Below, piece by piece: positions 36,560-45,155 of a DNA stretch of 59,358 nucleotides. Location of the stretch: positions 1-59,358 of the forward strand of contig NZ_FQUI01000008.1 of assembly GCF_900129175.1 (NCBI RefSeq). Reading direction: 5' to 3'. A model generated the notes under the pieces. It was not told the origin of the DNA. It worked only from the letters and a program-made list of their open reading frames with translations, and made no database searches. Position 1 is the first letter of the stretch, and each line of letters opens with the position of its first letter. This stretch comes from Marinitoga hydrogenitolerans DSM 16785 (GTDB lineage Bacteria > Thermotogota > Thermotogae > Petrotogales > Petrotogaceae). Both the position numbers and the translations under genes were made by a program.

Positions 36560-37878
36560 CACTCTTCACCCTTTACTACGTGCTCATTATCAATGCCAAA
36601 AATTTTTAATAAGAAATCAAAAATAATATAAAATGCAAATGCCCCAATTATACCATTTAACGGAGGAACTCCAGGACTATATTTTGCAATTAAGGCTCCT
36701 GCAACATAACCCAAAATACCTGACCAATTAAATTTTTGAAATTCTATATTAGTAATTTTTGGATATTTCATTCTATGTTTATAGAAAAAATCTGCCATTA
36801 TTACTCCACCTATAGGAGGTATAAATGTCCCTAAAAGTACAAGCCATGGAATTAACCAATTATACATACCAAGAATCGCTAAGATTGTTCCTATTGCAGC
36901 CCCTCCAATAGTGAAATACCTTCGTTTTTCTGTTCTAAAAAAGTTACATCCAGCTACAGAAAAATTATATATTGTATTATCTTGAGTTGTCCAAATATTT
37001 AAAAATAACATTACTATTCCCCAAAAAATTAATCCTTGTTTAACTAAAACATTTACTATATCTGACTCCTGATAGACCAAACCTCCATACGCCCCAGCAA
37101 ATATCATTAATCCATTTCCAATAAAAAACGCTATTAAAGAGCCGAAAACAGCAGAAACTGCAGTTTTTGAAAATCTAGCCCAATTAGTTGATTGCGTGCC
37201 TCCACTAACAAATGTTCCAAAGATTATTGTTATAGCTCCTGCAATTGTCATGTTTTTTGTTGGCTCAATACCCAATATTCCAGCTAAACCACCAGCATCT
37301 TTAGTAGCTATTGTCATACTCCAAATTATTAATATTGTCATTAATGGGACTGAAAATCTTGATAACCATTCTAACCCCCTATAACCTACATACGCTGTCC
37401 ACGAAAATGCAAACCCAAAAACTATCATTAAAGGTATATTCCAAACCTCCGGCAAGTTAAGAAATTTTGATAAGAGTATGGCAATTGTAGCTGTCCCCCA
37501 GGCATACCATCCTATTTGGGTAAATCCTAATATAAAATCCGGCCATTTACTACCAAAATCTCCAAAACTATATCTTCCAAGAAGAACTGTACTTAATCCT
37601 GTTTTATATGCAATATATCCTAAAATTGCAACATATGCACCTAATAAAAAATTCCCTAATGTTATTAATAGAATTAAATCTGGCCAAAATTTAAAGGACA
37701 CACCTAAATTTCCACCAGCCCACATAGTTGCAGTAAAAAAGGTAAACCCTAATAATACTACAGAAATGGACCAAAAACCCTTTCTTTCACTCATTGGAAC
37801 TTCAATTAATGGAAAATCTTCTGTGCCTTCTGTTAAATTTTCTTCTGGTTCTTTTTTCAAAATTTCTTCATTTTCCAT
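36559..37878 (-). CDS. codB: NCS1-family cytosine permease
   Basis: The 439-aa product has about 12 membrane segments and NCS1 signatures such as ATMWAGGNLGVSF, GWYAWGTATIA and NWARFSKTAVSA. The cytoplasmic N-terminal tail is acidic. It would co-import cytosine with a cation. The start ATG follows a long G run (GGGGGG). It is first in codBA and translationally coupled to codA. No purine riboswitch was recognised in the leader. Confidence 0.92.
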   Translation of the reverse strand: MENEEILKKEPEENLTEGTEDFPLIEVPMSERKGFWSISVVLLGFTFFTATMWAGGNLGVSFKFWPDLILLITLGNFLLGAYVAILGYIAYKTGLSTVLLGRYSFGDFGSKWPDFILGFTQIGWYAWGTATIAILLSKFLNLPEVWNIPLMIVFGFAFSWTAYVGYRGLEWLSRFSVPLMTILIIWSMTIATKDAGGLAGILGIEPTKNMTIAGAITIIFGTFVSGGTQSTNWARFSKTAVSAVFGSLIAFFIGNGLMIFAGAYGGLVYQESDIVNVLVKQGLIFWGIVMLFLNIWTTQDNTIYNFSVAGCNFFRTEKRRYFTIGGAAIGTILAILGMYNWLIPWLVLLGTFIPPIGGVIMADFFYKHRMKYPKITNIEFQKFNWSGILGYVAGALIAKYSPGVPPLNGIIGAFAFYIIFDFLLKIFGIDNEHVVKGEE

Positions 37879-37954
37879 AATACCCCCCCTTTTTTAATAT
37901 TTCTTATAAATTGTATTTGTTTTGCAGTTTATATTTTCTTATCATTATTTTCAT

Positions 37955-37960
37955 ATTATA
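37955..37960 (-). promoter_or_regulatory. Possible -10 box of codBA
   Basis: TATAAT on the minus strand, about 77 bases upstream of codB. No convincing -35 is seen. Confidence 0.35.
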
Positions 37961-38047
37961 TTAAAGTTAGTATATAAAACTAGTTTTTCTTTTTTTGTTT
38001 CTAATATTTTGCATTTATATTACATAAAAATACAAAATATCTTCGTC

Positions 38048-38083
38048 ATGGACTATCATACCTATATGGACTATCATACCTAT
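38048..38083. repeat. Two tandem copies of an 18-bp unit
   Basis: ATGGACTATCATACCTAT occurs twice in direct succession in the region upstream of codB, followed by ATT. It could be an operator duplication or simple slippage. Confidence 0.9.
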
Positions 38084-38106
38084 ATTATAAAATTATTCTT
38101 ATCATA

Positions 38107-38147
38107 AAAAATAATGCAGTCTGAATATATAGACTGCATTATTTTTT
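38107..38147. terminator. Terminator after the M32 carboxypeptidase gene
   Basis: AATAATGCAGTCT pairs with AGACTGCATTATT across a GAATATAT loop, with A and T runs on both sides. It lies at the stop of the carboxypeptidase gene and may work in both directions. Confidence 0.9.
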
Positions 38148-39627
38148 ACAATTCATAAACCTTATTAAATTTATTTTCAATGTATTCTATAAAATATTTT
38201 GAACTTAAAGGTTCTCCTGTAACTATTTCTACTAATTCACCAGGTTCGTACATTTTTCCTTTTGAATGTATTTTTTCTCTTAACCAATTTAATACAATTT
38301 CAAAGTTCCCATTTGATATTTGTTCATTTAAATCAGGAATATCTTTTTTCATTTTATTATAAAACTGTGCTGAATAAAGATTTCCTAACATATATGATGG
38401 AAAATACCCAAAAGATCCGTGAGCCCAATGAACGTCTTGCAATACTCCTTCACTATCATTTTCTGGAACAACTCCTAAATATTCTTTCATTTTTTCATTC
38501 CAGATTTTTGGTAAATCCTCCACTTTTATTTTATCATTTATCAATGCTTCTTCTATTTCAAATCTCAACATTATATGCAAATTATATGTAACCTCATCCG
38601 CTTCTGTCCTGATAAATGATCTTTCTACATAATTCACTGCTTTAAATATTTCTTCTGGTGTATGATTTTTAAATTCAGGAAAAATATCAACAAGATCATT
38701 ATAAAAATATTTCCAGAATTCCAAACTTCTTCCTATGATATTTTCCCAAAATCTTGATTGACTTTCATGAATTGCCATTGATGCTCCATCTCCGATAGGC
38801 AATCCGGAAAATCCTTCTGGTATTCCCTGCTCATATAAAGCATGACCACCTTCATGGATGGTACTATATAACGAATCATTTAAATCTTTTTCATTGTATC
38901 TTGTTGTTATTCTAACATCATTTGGACCTATTGTTGTTGTAAACGGATGCATAGATATATCCATTCTTCCTGCATCAAAATCATATTTCATTAGTTTTAA
39001 TGCTCTTAAAGATAATTCTTTTTGTTTTTCTATTGGAAAATATTCTTTTAATATAGAGTTATTTGTTTTTTTCCCTTTGTCTAATTTATTTAAATATTCC
39101 ACAAGAAAACTTCTTAATGGTTCTATTACTTTTCTTAATTCTGATGTTTTTAATCCCGGTTCATATAAGTCAAGTAACGCATCATAACGATTTTCTTCAT
39201 AACCTAAATAATCTGCCATTTTTTTTGTTAAGGCTACAACTTTTTCTAAATAGGGCTTAAAAATATTAAAATTATTTTTCAATTTTGCTTCTTCCCAGGC
39301 AGATTGCGCTTTAGAAGAAGATATATTCATTTCCTTAAACAACTCTTTAGGTATTTTTTTAAACTTTTCATATTCTTTTTTTCCAACTTTTATTATAGCT
39401 TTTTCTACTTCATTTAATTCTTCTTTATCTGCATTTTCAAGTAACTCACCCATTTCATCGGAAATAGATATTTCAAAAGCTTTTGAAGAGATTTCACCAA
39501 TTACTTCAGCTCTTTTTTCTGCTGCTTTTTTGGGCATATGCGTTTCAAAATCCCATTCTAACAATGTTGCAGCTGTGTTATACTTTGATATTAATAAATA
39601 CTTCTCTTTTAACTTTTTTATTGACAT
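38146..39627 (-). CDS. M32-family (Taq-type) carboxypeptidase
   Basis: The 493-aa product has the zinc motif HEGGH (258-262) in STIHEGGHALYEQGIP and the downstream IHESQSRFWEN motif with the third ligand. FEIEEALIND and DVHWAHGSFGYFPSYMLGN are further family signatures. Length fits the family (about 500). It removes C-terminal residues from peptides in the cytoplasm. No signal peptide is present. GGAGGGAA stands ahead of the ATG. Confidence 0.95.
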   Translation of the reverse strand: MSIKKLKEKYLLISKYNTAATLLEWDFETHMPKKAAEKRAEVIGEISSKAFEISISDEMGELLENADKEELNEVEKAIIKVGKKEYEKFKKIPKELFKEMNISSSKAQSAWEEAKLKNNFNIFKPYLEKVVALTKKMADYLGYEENRYDALLDLYEPGLKTSELRKVIEPLRSFLVEYLNKLDKGKKTNNSILKEYFPIEKQKELSLRALKLMKYDFDAGRMDISMHPFTTTIGPNDVRITTRYNEKDLNDSLYSTIHEGGHALYEQGIPEGFSGLPIGDGASMAIHESQSRFWENIIGRSLEFWKYFYNDLVDIFPEFKNHTPEEIFKAVNYVERSFIRTEADEVTYNLHIMLRFEIEEALINDKIKVEDLPKIWNEKMKEYLGVVPENDSEGVLQDVHWAHGSFGYFPSYMLGNLYSAQFYNKMKKDIPDLNEQISNGNFEIVLNWLREKIHSKGKMYEPGELVEIVTGEPLSSKYFIEYIENKFNKVYEL

Positions 39628-39668
39628 AAAATTCCCTCCATTTAAGTTGTTATTCTAATTATATCATA

Positions 39669-40658
39669 TTAAGCTGATTCCCTTATAATTAGTTTTGGAT
39701 CAATAAATTTTTTCACATTAGTGTTCTTTTCCATTAATTCTATTAATTTTTTTATACCGATTCTTGCTAATTTACCTATTGGTTGTTCTATTGTTGTTAA
39801 TCTAGGTTTAAAATATGTTCCTATTTGAATATTATCAAACCCTATGATAGATATATCTTCAGGAATTTTAATGTTTAATTCATTAAGAGCTTCAATAACT
39901 CCTAAAGCCATTAAATCAGTTTGAGCAAAAATCGCATCAATTTCTTTTAATAATTTTTTATTTTTATGTATAGCTTTTTTAGCTGATTCAAAGGTTACAT
40001 CTATATCCAATATATATTCTTTATCTATTTTATACTCTTCTATAGCCTTTTTATAACCATTTGTTCTTTCTATAAATTCATAATTAATGCTTAACCCTGA
40101 TAAAGTTAAAATTTTCCTTGACCCTTTTTCGATTAAATATTTTGTTGCAATATATCCACCTTTTTCCTGATCTGTTCTTACATAATTTACATTTGTATCT
40201 ATATAATTCTCCGAAAGGTAATGCAAAAATATATATGGAAATTTCTTCTCCAGAATAAATTCTATATCTTCTTTGGAAATTTCCGGATTCATTAGTAACA
40301 AACCATCGACGCTTCTACTTTGAATCATCTTTTTTATATATTTTTTTTCAATCTCGTATTCAATCCTCACATGATAACCCCTTACCTGTGCTTCTTTTAT
40401 TAATTTTCCAAGAAAATTAGCAAAGAATATTTCTCCTCTCATATCATCAAAAAATTGAGGAATTATTACACCTATTGTATTTGTCTTTTTTTTATTTAAA
40501 CTTCTTGCTGCTTCATTAAATTCAAATCCTAATTCTTCAGCTATTTTTTTTATTTTTTCTTTTGTTTTTTGAGAAATATTTGGATAATCATTTAAACTCC
40601 TGGATACTGTTGATGGACTAACACCAGCTATTTTTGCAATATCTTTAATAGTAACCAC
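39669..40658 (-). CDS. LacI-family transcriptional repressor
   Basis: The product is 329 aa from GTG 40658 (VTIKDIAKIAGVSPSTVSRSLND), 5 bases after GAGGTGAT. The upstream in-frame GTG and ATG lie within the ribosome-binding site. It has an N-terminal LacI helix-turn-helix with hinge (NEAARSLNKKKTNTIGVIIP) and a periplasmic-binding-protein-like sensor domain (VDGLLLMNPE, DAIFAQTDLMALGV, ISIIGFDN). The ligand, probably a sugar, is unknown. A 14-bp near-palindrome lies between its promoter and start, so it should repress itself. No sugar-use gene is adjacent. Confidence 0.93.
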   Translation of the reverse strand: MVTIKDIAKIAGVSPSTVSRSLNDYPNISQKTKEKIKKIAEELGFEFNEAARSLNKKKTNTIGVIIPQFFDDMRGEIFFANFLGKLIKEAQVRGYHVRIEYEIEKKYIKKMIQSRSVDGLLLMNPEISKEDIEFILEKKFPYIFLHYLSENYIDTNVNYVRTDQEKGGYIATKYLIEKGSRKILTLSGLSINYEFIERTNGYKKAIEEYKIDKEYILDIDVTFESAKKAIHKNKKLLKEIDAIFAQTDLMALGVIEALNELNIKIPEDISIIGFDNIQIGTYFKPRLTTIEQPIGKLARIGIKKLIELMEKNTNVKKFIDPKLIIRESA

Positions 40659-40669
40659 ACACATCACCT

Positions 40670-40683
40670 CGCAAACGATTGCG
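40670..40683. promoter_or_regulatory. LacI-type operator
   Basis: CGCAAACGATTGCG is palindromic except for one pair and carries the central CG typical of LacI-family sites. It falls at about +5 to +18 of the repressor's own promoter. Confidence 0.7.
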
Positions 40684-40694
40684 TATATAATATA

Positions 40695-40723
40695 ATCATA
40701 CTATAACTTTTATTTTTTGTCAA
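40695..40723 (-). promoter_or_regulatory. Strong sigma-A-type promoter of the LacI-family gene
   Basis: On the minus strand a perfect TTGACA (40723-40718), a 17-bp spacer and TATGAT (40700-40695). The start would fall near 40688, immediately before the operator. Confidence 0.8.
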
Positions 40724-40780
40724 TTTAAGTTATAATAATAGTGTTTAATTAAAATATAGAGATATTAGGAGGTGGACAGG

Positions 40781-42097
40781 TTGAAAAGACTTTTCGGGAC
40801 AGATGGAATTAGAGGATTAGTGAATGAAGAACTAACTGTTGATTTAGTATATAAAATCGGAAATGCTTTAGGAAGAATGTATGCCGGAAAATATAAAAAA
40901 TTATTAATTGCACGAGACACAAGAAATTCAGGTGAAATGATTGAAGCAGCTTTAGCTTCAGGTGCTTTATCTGCAGGACTTGATGTGGAATTTTGTGGAA
41001 TAATTACTACGCCTGCATTAGCGTATCTAACAAAAAGTGAAAAAACCTTAGGTGTAATGATTTCTGCATCACATAACCCGGCAAATTATAATGGTATAAA
41101 AGTTTTAGCCGAAGGTTTTAAAATTTCCGATGACGATGAAGTTGATATTGAAAATTTAATTTTAGAAAAACAACCTGAATATGTACCATATGGCGAAATT
41201 GGTAAAATGTATTCTTCTCAGCTAAAGGATAAATATATAGGGTATATAATTTCATCATATGATATAAACAATGTACCTTATAAAATAGCTATAGACGTGG
41301 GTAATGGAGCTACTGGTGCTTTAATTGATAAAATATTTGGTGCTTTTGATTTGAAATATGATATTTATTTTAATCAACCTGATGGTTTAAATATAAATGA
41401 AAAATGTGGTTCAACACATCCACAAGTTTTAGCTAATATTATCAAAAATGATGGATATGATCTCGGCATACTATTTGATGGTGATGGGGACAGATGTTTG
41501 TTCATTGATAAAAATGGAAATCTTATTGATGGAGATAAATTAATGGCTATAAACGCCTTAAAATTGAAAGAAAAAAATCGATTAAGTAATGATCTTGTAA
41601 TAGCTACTATTATGAGTAATCTTGGATTAGAAAAATTTTTAGAAAAACATAATATAAAACTTTACAGAACCGCCGTCGGAGATAAGTATGTACTGGAAAA
41701 AATGATTGAATCAAATTCAAAATTGGGCGGAGAACAGTCCGGTCACATTATATTCTTAGATAAAGCCACCACTGGAGATGGAATTATAACAGCATTAGAA
41801 ACATTAGAAACATTAATTTATTTTGAAAAAGATATAAACACTTTAATACAGAAAATTCCGGAATATCCACAATTATTAAAAAATATTTCCGTAAAAAATA
41901 AAAACGATATTATGGAAAATAAAAAACTTAAAAAGAAGATAAAAGAATATTCTGCTCTTCCGAATTTCAGACTTGTTGTTAGAGCCTCTGGAACAGAACA
42001 CAAAATTAGAATTATGGCTGAAGGAGAAAACAAAGATTTAGTCGACAAAGTTGTGAATGAGCTATACGAAATTGTCGAAGAAATAGATAAATATTAA
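40781..42097 (+). CDS. glmM: Phosphoglucosamine mutase
   Basis: The product is 438 aa from TTG 40781, which gives the usual KRLFGTDGIRG N-terminus, 8 bases after AGGAGG. An in-frame GTG at 40772 lies in the ribosome-binding site. It has the phosphoserine loop MISASHNP (S97), the metal-binding loop DGDGDRC, the sugar-binding GGEQSGH and the phosphate-binding RASGTEHKIR. It converts glucosamine-6-phosphate to glucosamine-1-phosphate for peptidoglycan precursors. It is divergent from the LacI-family gene. Confidence 0.95.
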   Translation: MKRLFGTDGIRGLVNEELTVDLVYKIGNALGRMYAGKYKKLLIARDTRNSGEMIEAALASGALSAGLDVEFCGIITTPALAYLTKSEKTLGVMISASHNPANYNGIKVLAEGFKISDDDEVDIENLILEKQPEYVPYGEIGKMYSSQLKDKYIGYIISSYDINNVPYKIAIDVGNGATGALIDKIFGAFDLKYDIYFNQPDGLNINEKCGSTHPQVLANIIKNDGYDLGILFDGDGDRCLFIDKNGNLIDGDKLMAINALKLKEKNRLSNDLVIATIMSNLGLEKFLEKHNIKLYRTAVGDKYVLEKMIESNSKLGGEQSGHIIFLDKATTGDGIITALETLETLIYFEKDINTLIQKIPEYPQLLKNISVKNKNDIMENKKLKKKIKEYSALPNFRLVVRASGTEHKIRIMAEGENKDLVDKVVNELYEIVEEIDKY

Positions 42098-42125
42098 ACA
42101 AATAGGCCTTAAGGCCTATTTGTTT
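42096..42125. terminator. Perfect 30-bp palindromic terminator shared by convergent genes
   Basis: AAACAAATAGGCCTT and AAGGCCTATTTGTTT are exact reverse complements with no spacer. The palindrome begins inside the glmM stop codon and contains the stop codon of the cheY-like gene, so it serves both directions. Confidence 0.85.
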
Positions 42126-42475
42126 AATACCATCATTATTGTTTTTATTACCTTCTCTGAAACAAATGGTTTAACAATATAATAGGATGCTCCTTTTTCA
42201 ATTGCTTCTAATACTCTCATTTTATGCCCTAATGCTGAAACCATTATTATTTTAGCTTTTGGATCATATTTAATTATTTCAGACAATGCTTTTACTCCAT
42301 CCATTATTGGCATTGATATATCCATAGTTACAATATCAGGATTATGTCTTTTATAAACCTCAATAGCCTCTTTTCCATCTGACGCTTCTATTATATCAAA
42401 TTTTAACGGTTCTAATATTAACTTTAATTGATTCCTTATAAAGGGTGCATCGTCTACTATTAATATCTTTGCCAT
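42116..42475 (-). CDS. CheY-like single-domain response regulator
   Basis: The 119-aa product is a lone receiver domain. It has acidic residues D8/D9, phosphoacceptor D52 in IVTMDISMPIMDG, S in MVSALGH and K in YIVKPF. No output domain is present. The gene starts 5 bases after the CheA-like kinase gene, so the two are almost surely partners. Output may be by binding another protein, as in chemotaxis CheY. Confidence 0.93.
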   Translation of the reverse strand: MAKILIVDDAPFIRNQLKLILEPLKFDIIEASDGKEAIEVYKRHNPDIVTMDISMPIMDGVKALSEIIKYDPKAKIIMVSALGHKMRVLEAIEKGASYYIVKPFVSEKVIKTIMMVLNK

Positions 42476-42479
42476 AACA

Positions 42480-44969
42480 TCACTCCGGAATAATTATATG
42501 GAATTTTGTACCTTTGTTGTATTTACTTTCAACATTAATTGTTCCCCCTACTCTTTCCACTTCTTTTTTTACAATACTTAATCCAAGACCACGCCCTGAT
42601 ATTTCAGTAGCTTCATTTTTCGTAGAAATTAATTCCATAAAAATAAGATTTAATAGTTCAACTTCACTATTATATTTTATATTTTTCCTATTTGCTATAC
42701 TTTTCAATTTTTCCATATTAATACCTTCACCATCATCTTCAATTATAATATGAATATTATTATTTTCTTTGTACAATATTGTTTTTATATTACCCTTTTC
42801 CTCTTTATTCTTCTCTATCCTTATTTCGGGAGGTTCTATTCCATGATCAATTGCATTTCTATAGATATTTATCAATGATTTTATTAAATAGAAATACTTT
42901 TCAGGTTCTATTAATATTTCATCTTTAATTATTAACTCTGGAGCTTTTATGATTTTTCCCGATCTCACAGCCAATTCTTTAATATAGAAAATATACGGTT
43001 TAATCAAATTGGATAAATCCTTATACCTTAACTTTCTTATCTCTTTTATAATCTCATCATCTTCTTTGAAATATTTTTTTAATTTTGTTTCCAACTCTAA
43101 TATTTTATCTTTTGGAATATTTAACACATTTTCTTCTATCTCATGGCCTAATTCATCGCGTATATCTTTAATTTCTATATCAAATACATCCTTTACTTCC
43201 TCGATATTTATTTCTTTATTTTTTAATATATCATTTTCCACTTCATGTAATTTCTTTGTTAGTTTATTCAAATGAAATTGCGAGAAAATTCCCTTAAAAT
43301 TGTGAATTTCGTTATAATAATTTTTAATATTTCCTTTGTTTTGAATAAATTTTATCATTTTTTTAAACTCTTTTATATTATACATAAAAGCATCATAATT
43401 TCTTATTATTGAAACTATTCTCATCAAATTTTCTCTTTCTTCTTCTATTTTTAGTTTTAAATTTTTTTCTGTTGTAATATCCGTTAATTTCACCATAATC
43501 AAATTTTCATATTTTACATATTTAAATTCTATTTTATAATATCCATAATTTATTTTTATTTCTGAAGGTAAAAAGGATAAATAAACTTCCTTTTTAAACT
43601 CATCACTCTCTTCGAAGAAATCCTTTAAAACTCTCTTAATAAAATCTTTTTCGTCATCATTAAAAACCAAATCTACAAAATTTAATCCCTCTATATTTTT
43701 ACCAAAAATTCCGATACACTCATTGCTGTATTCCTTACCTATAATATAATCTTTGTTAAATGTCAAAAAACCTTCTCCAGCATTATCCAACAACAATTTT
43801 ATATCCTTAGTTTTTTTATTTATTTCTTTTTCTAAATCTTTATTCCAATTTTCCAATATTTTACTTTTCACAGATAATTCAAGATTCAATTCTTTAATGT
43901 TTTTCAATATTAAGAGTATCATGGAATTAATTAATATAAAAATTGACCATTGAATCCATGCTCTTTCCCACTTTATAATTCTTAAGTCTCCCATTATTTC
44001 ATATATTGCAAATACAGAAACTATAATAATTGAAATAGAAAAAATATGAGCTTTGATGTCTTTCAATTTGAAGCCTAAATATAGGTTATATAGCATAATG
44101 ATAATATCGATCAGCATCCCAAAATATAACGGAAGAACATATGCTACATAATAATTATACTCAAAACCTTTCGTTATTTGTATGGCAGATATAAAAATAA
44201 AATATATTATATGAAAAAAAACCAACCATTTTATTATCGCCTTTGTTGAATAATCAAAAATATTATAAAAAAATCCCATTATCCCTATTGGTGCAAGATA
44301 TTTTCCTATATCCATCATATATGCCCAAAAAATATTATTCGAATAAAAATACTTAAATGTTTGTGTTTGCCCTGATATAAACAGACCTATACCTAATGAA
44401 AAAATTCCCAAAAAAATTAATGATCTTCTTAATTCAGAATTTCTTCGGAAAATTATAAAATATATATATATAATAAGAGACAGCACTAATATGAAAAAAC
44501 TAAATATTGATAATAATATTTTATCCAATTCAACAAAAATTTGATGTGTTAATAGTTCTAACTCATCTCCTAACAAAAATTCTCCAAAAAATCCGACATC
44601 TCGTCGTTTTGAAGATACTTTTATTACTAAATATTTATTTTGAAAATCTTTCGGTATTTTAAATATACTTTTAGGGCTAAAAAAACTTCTTGCAAAAGAA
44701 TCATATATTAATTTGTCACCAACAACCATTCTGGAATTGTCAAATATTCCCGTAAAATATATTGCTGGATTATCTAATTTTACATCAGGCAATTTATATC
44801 TTAAATATAGCATTTCATTTTTATTTTCTATTGGAATACCGGGAGTTTCATATTTATGCCATGCTGTTTCATCTTCCCATCTATACTCCCATCCATTATA
44901 TAATTTTACATATGAAAAAGCTGATATATATAATATTATAAAAAATAATATAAGCATTTTATTTCTCAT
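42480..44969 (-). CDS. Membrane-bound CheA-like kinase with HPt domain
   Basis: The 829-aa product has a signal-like segment, an extracytoplasmic beta domain (about 20-140) resembling 7TMR-DISM sensors, seven or so membrane helices (150-355), and a coiled coil near 360-395. A PAS-like domain (about 390-500) follows, then an HPt-type helix with IHNFKG (H556). A CheA-like ATPase region ends the protein (NIYRNAIDHGIEPPEIR near 701-717, DDGEGIN, GRGLGLSIV). No ordinary HisKA H-box is seen, so phosphorylation probably runs through the HPt histidine as in CheA. The partner CheY-like gene follows at once. The sensed signal is unknown. Confidence 0.85.
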   Translation of the reverse strand: MRNKMLILFFIILYISAFSYVKLYNGWEYRWEDETAWHKYETPGIPIENKNEMLYLRYKLPDVKLDNPAIYFTGIFDNSRMVVGDKLIYDSFARSFFSPKSIFKIPKDFQNKYLVIKVSSKRRDVGFFGEFLLGDELELLTHQIFVELDKILLSIFSFFILVLSLIIYIYFIIFRRNSELRRSLIFLGIFSLGIGLFISGQTQTFKYFYSNNIFWAYMMDIGKYLAPIGIMGFFYNIFDYSTKAIIKWLVFFHIIYFIFISAIQITKGFEYNYYVAYVLPLYFGMLIDIIIMLYNLYLGFKLKDIKAHIFSISIIIVSVFAIYEIMGDLRIIKWERAWIQWSIFILINSMILLILKNIKELNLELSVKSKILENWNKDLEKEINKKTKDIKLLLDNAGEGFLTFNKDYIIGKEYSNECIGIFGKNIEGLNFVDLVFNDDEKDFIKRVLKDFFEESDEFKKEVYLSFLPSEIKINYGYYKIEFKYVKYENLIMVKLTDITTEKNLKLKIEEERENLMRIVSIIRNYDAFMYNIKEFKKMIKFIQNKGNIKNYYNEIHNFKGIFSQFHLNKLTKKLHEVENDILKNKEINIEEVKDVFDIEIKDIRDELGHEIEENVLNIPKDKILELETKLKKYFKEDDEIIKEIRKLRYKDLSNLIKPYIFYIKELAVRSGKIIKAPELIIKDEILIEPEKYFYLIKSLINIYRNAIDHGIEPPEIRIEKNKEEKGNIKTILYKENNNIHIIIEDDGEGINMEKLKSIANRKNIKYNSEVELLNLIFMELISTKNEATEISGRGLGLSIVKKEVERVGGTINVESKYNKGTKFHIIIPE

Positions 44970-45026
44970 AGTAGCATCACCTCAAATATAATTATAACAT
45001 ATAGATGTAATTTTTTTTACTTTTTA

Positions 45027-45035
45027 TGGTATAAT
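45027..45035 (+). promoter_or_regulatory. Extended -10 promoter of the first envelope operon
   Basis: TGGTATAAT within TTTTTATGGTATAATT. The same 16 bases recur at 49596-49611. It leaves a 5' leader of about 115 bases before the lipoprotein gene. Confidence 0.65.
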
Positions 45036-45155
45036 TGTAATGAATATAAAAGTTTAATTGTTATTAACTTTAGAACAAAAATGCTATTATATTCGTCTAA
45101 ATATTTTAATGAAAATATATTGAAAAAAATTATTATAAAAAGTTGAGGTGGGATT

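Noticed and set aside
37879-38040. Purine or other riboswitch upstream of codBA
   Set aside because: No conserved purine-riboswitch core or other known aptamer pattern was found.
38048-38083. Tandem 18-bp units near codB as a CRISPR fragment or attachment site
   Set aside because: Only two adjacent copies without spacers, no integrase nearby.
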